Of a stretch of DNA of 64,000 bases, positions 59,582-64,000 are shown one piece after another. The first letter of the stretch is position 1, and the number at the start of each line of letters is the position of its first letter. Both the position numbers and the translations under genes were made by a program. The stretch covers positions 636,503 through 700,502 of the forward strand of contig NZ_KI912489.1 in the NCBI RefSeq assembly GCF_000518765.1. The letters are read 5' to 3'. The notes below the pieces were generated by a model, which saw only the letters and a program-made list of their open reading frames with translations, had not been told where the DNA came from and made no database searches. This DNA comes from Ruminococcus flavefaciens ATCC 19208. GTDB lineage: Bacteria > Bacillota > Clostridia > Oscillospirales > Ruminococcaceae.

Positions 59582-60817
59582 ATGGCTAACAAAAAGGATA
59601 TCAAAAAGGTAGTTCTTGCATATTCGGGCGGACTTGATACATCTATCATCATTCCGTGGCTCAAGGAAAACTACAATAACTGTGAAGTTATCGCAGTTTC
59701 AGGTGACGTAGGACAGGGCACAGAGCTTGACGGACTTGAGGAAAAGGCTATCAAGACAGGTGCTTCCAAGCTCATCATCGCCGACCTCAAGGAAGAGTTC
59801 ATTCAGGACTACGTTTATCCTACAGTACAGGCTGGTGCGATCTACGAGAACAGATATATGCTCGGTACATCATTTGCACGTCCTATCATTGCTAAGCGCA
59901 TCGCTGAGATCGCTCTTGCAGAGGGTGCTGATGCTATCTGCCACGGCTGTACAGGAAAGGGCAACGATCAGGTAAGATTCGAGCTCGCTATCAAGGCATT
60001 TGCTCCTGAAATGGCTATAATCGCTCCTTGGAGAGAATGGGACATCAAGAGCCGTGACGAAGAGATCGACTACGCTGAAGCTCACAATATCCCGCTCAAG
60101 ATAAACAGAGAGACAAACTACTCAAAGGACAAGAACATCTGGCACCTTTCACACGAAGGTCTCGATCTTGAGGATCCTGCAAACGAGCCGCAGTATGAGA
60201 AGAAGGGCTTCCTTGAAATGGGCGTATCTCCTATCGACGCTCCCGACAAGCCAACATACATCACTATCCACTTCGATAAGGGCGTTCCTACACAGCTCGA
60301 CGGCAAGACACTCAACGGTGTTGAGATGGTATCTGCTCTTAACAAGCTCGGCGGCGAGAACGGTATCGGTCTTGCAGATCTCGTTGAGAACCGTCTTGTT
60401 GGCATGAAGTCAAGAGGCGTATATGAGACTCCCGGCGGTGCTATCCTTTACCACGCTCACGAAGTTCTTGAAACTATCACACTTGACAAGGAAACTGCAC
60501 GTATCAAGCAGTACCTCGGCATCAAGTTCGCTGATATCGTATACAACGGTCAGTGGTACACACCTCTCCGCGAAGCTCTCACAGCTTTCGTTGACAAGAC
60601 ACAGGAGAGAGTTACAGGCGATGTTAAGCTCAAGCTCTACAAGGGCAACATCATCAATGCAGGCGTTACTTCACCATACACACTCTATGATGAAGAAGTT
60701 GCTACATTCGATGAGGACGAGGTTTACAATCAGGCTGATGCAGCAGGCTTCATCAACCTCTTCGGTCTCCCGATAAAGGTCAGAGCACAGCTTGACAAGA
60801 AGCGCAATAACAAGTAA
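59582..60817 (+). CDS. argG: Argininosuccinate synthase
   Basis: A 411-residue ATP-pyrophosphatase-type enzyme. A-Y-S-G-G-L-D-T-S is the ATP-binding loop, with [12 protein letters not shown] and T-P-L-R-E-A-L further on. It joins citrulline and aspartate in arginine synthesis. AGGAGG precedes the ATG. argH does not follow; a membrane protein gene begins two bases after the stop. Confidence 0.97.
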   Translation: MANKKDIKKVVLAYSGGLDTSIIIPWLKENYNNCEVIAVSGDVGQGTELDGLEEKAIKTGASKLIIADLKEEFIQDYVYPTVQAGAIYENRYMLGTSFARPIIAKRIAEIALAEGADAICHGCTGKGNDQVRFELAIKAFAPEMAIIAPWREWDIKSRDEEIDYAEAHNIPLKINRETNYSKDKNIWHLSHEGLDLEDPANEPQYEKKGFLEMGVSPIDAPDKPTYITIHFDKGVPTQLDGKTLNGVEMVSALNKLGGENGIGLADLVENRLVGMKSRGVYETPGGAILYHAHEVLETITLDKETARIKQYLGIKFADIVYNGQWYTPLREALTAFVDKTQERVTGDVKLKLYKGNIINAGVTSPYTLYDEEVATFDEDEVYNQADAAGFINLFGLPIKVRAQLDKKRNNK

Positions 60818-60819
60818 TC

Positions 60820-61299
60820 ATGGAAAGCTTTCTGTGGGTGTTTTACTGGCTTTTGATTTCGGTATTTTTTATCGGCATAACGGTGTATCTCGTTATGAAT
60901 ATCATCGCCCTTAAAAAAAGCACTCCCGACAGCTTTGAAGGACAGCCTGTTGAAGTCGATGCAGTGGTGGCGGAAAATACTCTTACTTATTTTTCGACCG
61001 TAAAGAGCGCTTCGCCGCAGGTCTCCGAGAAGATAAACTACGTCACACTGAAATATGTAGCTGACGGAGTTGCATTCACAAAGGAAGCAAAGCTGATAGA
61101 CGTACATCAGCGGCTGAAAGCAGGCGATACCGTAAAGCTGTACTATGACAGCCTTGATTCGGGACGCGCTCTCCTTGCTGACGGCAGCGAGAAGCAGTCT
61201 GCGGTAAACGGTATAAAATGGGCTGTAGGCTATTATGTCATACTGTTTATAGTCGGCGCATTCATGTTCTTCGGAATAGCAAATGCGGTCAGCGAATAA
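60820..61299 (+). CDS. DUF3592-like membrane protein
   Basis: A 159-residue protein with a helix at each end (about 5-30 and 132-155) and a beta-rich middle domain with V-K-L-Y-Y-D, typical of DUF3592-like proteins. It is translationally close to argG but has no clear link to arginine synthesis. Confidence 0.65.
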   Translation: MESFLWVFYWLLISVFFIGITVYLVMNIIALKKSTPDSFEGQPVEVDAVVAENTLTYFSTVKSASPQVSEKINYVTLKYVADGVAFTKEAKLIDVHQRLKAGDTVKLYYDSLDSGRALLADGSEKQSAVNGIKWAVGYYVILFIVGAFMFFGIANAVSE

Positions 61300-61330
61300 G
61301 CAGAAAAACTTGAAAAATATGTATAAGTTT

Positions 61331-61356
61331 CAGGCAGGGGAGCCTTCTCCTGCCTG
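61331..61356 (+). terminator. Terminator-like hairpin after the argG operon
   Basis: CAGGCAGGGGA / TCTCCTGCCTG with a 4-base loop; weak T-run. Confidence 0.55.
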
Positions 61357-61377
61357 TTACGATTTCTTTATAAAGTT

Positions 61378-61480
61378 TAGAGTTTAGAGTTGAAAGTTAA
61401 GGAGCTGCCTTCGGCAGAATATTTGAATGATGTGAGCGCAGCGAACACATTAACTCTCAACTCTCAATTCTCAATTCTCA
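61378..61480. repeat. Intergenic inverted repeat of CTCAA units
   Basis: AGAGTTTAGAGTTGAAAGTTAA on the left faces TTAACTCTCAACTCTCAATTC on the right, which continues as CTCAATT repeats. A large palindromic intergenic element without a gene. Confidence 0.6.
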
Positions 61481-61510
61481 ACTGAATTTTATTGCGAAGG
61501 GAGAATTACT

Positions 61511-61927
61511 ATGGTAGAGATTAGGCTCATGACTATCAACGACTGGAAAGGCGTTGAGCAGGTCTGGAAAGACCATGAAGGCACAAACCCTGTTGACGAC
61601 TGCGAGGAAGGCTTCACAAGATACCTGAAACGCAATCCCACCACCAGCTTTGTTGCTATGGACGGCGACAAGATGATCGGTACGATACTGGCAGGTCATG
61701 ACGGACGAAGAGGCTTCTTTCACCATGTAGTAGTTGCTCCCGAATACAGGAACCGCGGTATCGGTGAGGACTTGGTGAACCACGCTATGGAGGCTCTCGA
61801 AAAGGAAGGCATACAGAAAACAGCTCTCGTTGTTTTTGAACATAACGATCTGGGTAACGGCTTCTGGGAGCACATAGGCTTCACCACAAGACCCGACCTT
61901 GTATATCGCAACAAGTACGTAAAATAA
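61511..61927 (+). CDS. GNAT-family N-acetyltransferase
   Basis: A 138-residue enzyme with V-A-P-E-Y-R-N-R-G-I-G-E-D-L-V (about 75-89) as acetyl-CoA motif and W-E-H-I-G-F near the end. Substrate unknown. GGGAG precedes the ATG. One base separates it from the deaminase gene. Confidence 0.88.
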   Translation: MVEIRLMTINDWKGVEQVWKDHEGTNPVDDCEEGFTRYLKRNPTTSFVAMDGDKMIGTILAGHDGRRGFFHHVVVAPEYRNRGIGEDLVNHAMEALEKEGIQKTALVVFEHNDLGNGFWEHIGFTTRPDLVYRNKYVK

Positions 61928-61928
61928 T

Positions 61929-62372
61929 ATGGATAAATTCATGAAGATAGCCATTGAAGAGGCTCGGACTGGCATTATCGCAGGTCATGGCGGACCTTTC
62001 GGCTGCGTCATCGTCAGAGACGGCAAGGTGGTCGGCAGAGGTCATAACGAAGTAATAAAGCAGAACGATCCTACCTGCCACGGAGAAGTAACGGCTATAC
62101 GTGATGCCTGCAAGAACCTCGGTACATACGACCTTTCAGGCTGTGAGCTTTACACTACCGCAGAGCCCTGCCCAATGTGCCGCGGAGCTATAATGTGGTC
62201 GAATATCAGAAAGGTGTATTTCGGCTGTAATATAGCTGATACAGAAAGTATCGGCTTCAGGGACAAGGTTTTCTACGAGTCACCCGTGGATATATCCGAG
62301 GAGCTTGACCGTAAGGAGTGCCTTGAGGTATTCGAGGAATATCGTGCTATAAATGACAAAAAGAGCTACTGA
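61929..62372 (+). CDS. Guanine deaminase-like zinc enzyme
   Basis: A 147-residue cytidine/deoxycytidylate deaminase fold enzyme with zinc ligands H51-G-E53 and P-C81-P-M-C84. G-P-F-G-C near the start and C-H-G-E-V-T-A-I-R fit the Bacillus GuaD branch, so guanine to xanthine is the best guess. It lies in an operon with the acetyltransferase. Confidence 0.85.
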   Translation: MDKFMKIAIEEARTGIIAGHGGPFGCVIVRDGKVVGRGHNEVIKQNDPTCHGEVTAIRDACKNLGTYDLSGCELYTTAEPCPMCRGAIMWSNIRKVYFGCNIADTESIGFRDKVFYESPVDISEELDRKECLEVFEEYRAINDKKSY

Positions 62373-62416
62373 CAAACGATCTCACATAACATCACACCAT
62401 TATAAGGAGAACTACT

Positions 62417-62590
62417 ATGAAAAGCGGTAATTTAGGAATAGCAATAATTCTTGTTGCAATAGTTTTTTCACTTAAAAGCAGCGGTAACGACGGTATGATA
62501 TTTCTGCTGACTCTGGTCGGTATCTGTGTAGCTGTTGCCGAAAATGCTTATGCAATTGTAAGAACTTGTAAAAAACAGGAGAAAAAATAA
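62417..62590 (+). CDS. Small two-helix membrane protein
   Basis: A 57-residue protein with helices at about 5-18 and 26-46 and a Lys-rich tail. AAGGAG precedes the ATG. Its stop overlaps the ATG of the lipoprotein gene by one base (TAATG), so the two are translationally coupled. Confidence 0.65.
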   Translation: MKSGNLGIAIILVAIVFSLKSSGNDGMIFLLTLVGICVAVAENAYAIVRTCKKQEKK

Positions 62591-63957
62591 TGGCGGATAT
62601 GAGAAAGATCAGAAGTGTTCTTGCGGTTATAGCAGCTATGGCATTTATGGCAGGCTGCGGAGAGAAAAAGACTTCCGATGATAATAACACAACAGAAGCA
62701 GCAACTACTACAGCAGTTACTACCGAAGCTGCAACAGAGGATACTACCTCAGCTTTAAGTTATACAGATTATACCGAGCTTTCGAGAAAGCTCATTGATG
62801 ATATCCTGAATGACGATTTCAAGCCTGCTATGGAGCTGTTCTCAGAAAACTGCAAGGCACAGCTCACCGAAGAGATGCTTCTGGAGGGCTGGAAGGGCCT
62901 AAAAGAAGAGGGCGGCAATTTCATTGCCGTAAAGGAGTCAAAGACACAAGTTCAGCAGGGCATGACCGTTGTAACTACAGTTATGGATTTCGATAAGAAA
63001 GATTTTGAGTTCATGCTTGCTTACAATGACAAGGGCGAGATCGAAGGCATAATGTTCACGTATGCGCAGGACGAGGAGATAACTCCTCAGGTGACTGCCA
63101 CATTTGCAGAGACCTGCATAAAGGTAGGCGAAAAAGAGCTGGACGGTATGCTCACTATGCCTAAGAATGCCGAAAAGCCCCCTGTAGTGATACTCATACA
63201 GGGTTCGGGTCAGCACAATATGAACGAGGGCAGCGGCGAGCTTGCTACATTCAACGAGCTGGCACACGGACTTGCCGAAAGAGGCATTGCTACCATAAGG
63301 TACAACAAGAGATTTTTCCAGTATCCCGATCTTGCAGGCGACGGAAACTACACTGTAGAAGAAGAGATACTTGACGATGCGGCTGCTGCTGTAAAGCTTG
63401 CGAAGTCTTATATGGACGAGGGCAAGGTAAGCGGAATATTCGTAATGGGACACAGTCTCGGCGGCTGCGTTGCACCTTCTATCGCACAGGCAAACAGCGA
63501 TGTACAGGGTATAATCTCGCTTGCTGGTACTCCGAGAGACCTTGCAGAGGTTGTCATAGATCAGCTGACCGCACAGAGGGACGCTGCGGAAGTGGGCGCA
63601 CAAAAGGATTCTATACAGGAACTGCTCGATGATGCAGCTGTAATGAAGGAAGGCAATGACAAAGACGCAACTCTTCTTGGCTGGGGTTATAACTACTATA
63701 ATTCCCTCAGGGAGCTGAATATAGGCGAGACTGCAAAGAGCCTCGATATCCCCATGCTGTTCCTGCAGGGCGATTCCGATGAACAGGTATATGCCGACAA
63801 GGACTTCCCGCTGTGGAAGGAGTACCTTGAAGGAAAGGACAACTGCACATACAAGCTTTACGAAGGTCTCGGACACTTCTTCAGTGATGAGGACGGACAT
63901 CTTAACAAGCAGGTATTGGACGATACAGCTGAATTTGTAAAAAACAGCGTTAAGTGA
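62590..63957 (+). CDS. Alpha/beta-hydrolase lipoprotein with DUF3887-like domain
   Basis: A 455-residue lipoprotein: signal peptide with lipobox F-M-A-G-C (Cys about 23), a Thr-rich linker, a DUF3887-like domain (about 65-150), then an alpha/beta hydrolase with nucleophile elbow G-H-S-L-G-G, oxyanion G-S-G and a catalytic His in G-L-G-H. It is probably an anchored esterase or peptidase of unknown substrate. AGGAG lies eight bases before the ATG. Confidence 0.85.
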   Translation: MADMRKIRSVLAVIAAMAFMAGCGEKKTSDDNNTTEAATTTAVTTEAATEDTTSALSYTDYTELSRKLIDDILNDDFKPAMELFSENCKAQLTEEMLLEGWKGLKEEGGNFIAVKESKTQVQQGMTVVTTVMDFDKKDFEFMLAYNDKGEIEGIMFTYAQDEEITPQVTATFAETCIKVGEKELDGMLTMPKNAEKPPVVILIQGSGQHNMNEGSGELATFNELAHGLAERGIATIRYNKRFFQYPDLAGDGNYTVEEEILDDAAAAVKLAKSYMDEGKVSGIFVMGHSLGGCVAPSIAQANSDVQGIISLAGTPRDLAEVVIDQLTAQRDAAEVGAQKDSIQELLDDAAVMKEGNDKDATLLGWGYNYYNSLRELNIGETAKSLDIPMLFLQGDSDEQVYADKDFPLWKEYLEGKDNCTYKLYEGLGHFFSDEDGHLNKQVLDDTAEFVKNSVK

Positions 63958-64000
63958 TATATTATGATTCGGATATGAAATTTGTATTACAGGAGAGATA

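Overview
The window looks like chromosomal DNA of a spore-forming, anaerobic Bacillota species of the Ruminococcus type. The clues are spoVAD-spoVAE, the [FeFe]-hydrogenase maturase HydF, malic enzyme and lactate dehydrogenase, class C sortase pili, textbook sigma-A promoters with 17-bp spacers, and AT-rich intergenic DNA. The organism is inferred from gene content and was not tested.

Left part (1-15 kb). After the tail of a nonribosomal peptide synthetase come three paralogous secreted proteins of 135-139 residues in tandem. They are followed by two FtsX-like membrane proteins and an ABC ATPase of the lactococcin-972 type, so this is probably a bacteriocin export or immunity locus. Next is a sortase-dependent pilus locus: a 2094-residue Gly-rich surface protein, an LPFTG backbone pilin and a class C sortase.

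Accessory region (15-45 kb). This part is a mosaic. An AraC/SAM-methyltransferase block occurs twice (15.0-17.6 kb and 29.4-32.1 kb) with different cargo genes; one copy carries a small inverted-repeat element and an in-frame stop. Between the copies lies a RiPP locus (17.9-20.7 kb): a radical SAM/SPASM enzyme, a beta-helix-like partner, and four tiny precursor genes whose products carry C-x-x-D arrays. Two tRNA arrays follow, Gln-Phe-Cys-Gln directly upstream of an RNA ligase gene and Ser-Glu-Tyr-His-Tyr. Each is preceded by the same arrangement of small ORF, terminator and HTH gene. Also present are a Fic protein, an MGMT, a metallo-beta-lactamase-fold hydrolase, two acetyltransferases and a probable defence operon (PLD-helicase, Nudix hydrolase, nuclease-recombinase fusion). 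The region ends in an integrative module (DUF927 ATPase, RHH-like protein, excisionase, tyrosine integrase) abutting tRNA-Glu. The module is preceded by about 1 kb of unusual duplicated, structured, noncoding DNA. A 21-bp copy of the tRNA-Glu 3' end at 23.44 kb may mark the other edge of an island.

Right part (45-64 kb). This is more ordinary chromosome: spoVAE/spoVAD, an AEC transporter, a calcium-type P-ATPase, an orphan MazF, an acyltransferase-DUF2809-HydF operon, malic enzyme, lactate dehydrogenase, argG, an acetyltransferase, guanine deaminase and a hydrolase lipoprotein. The intergenic spaces are filled with REP-like repeats built around GTAGGGGCG.
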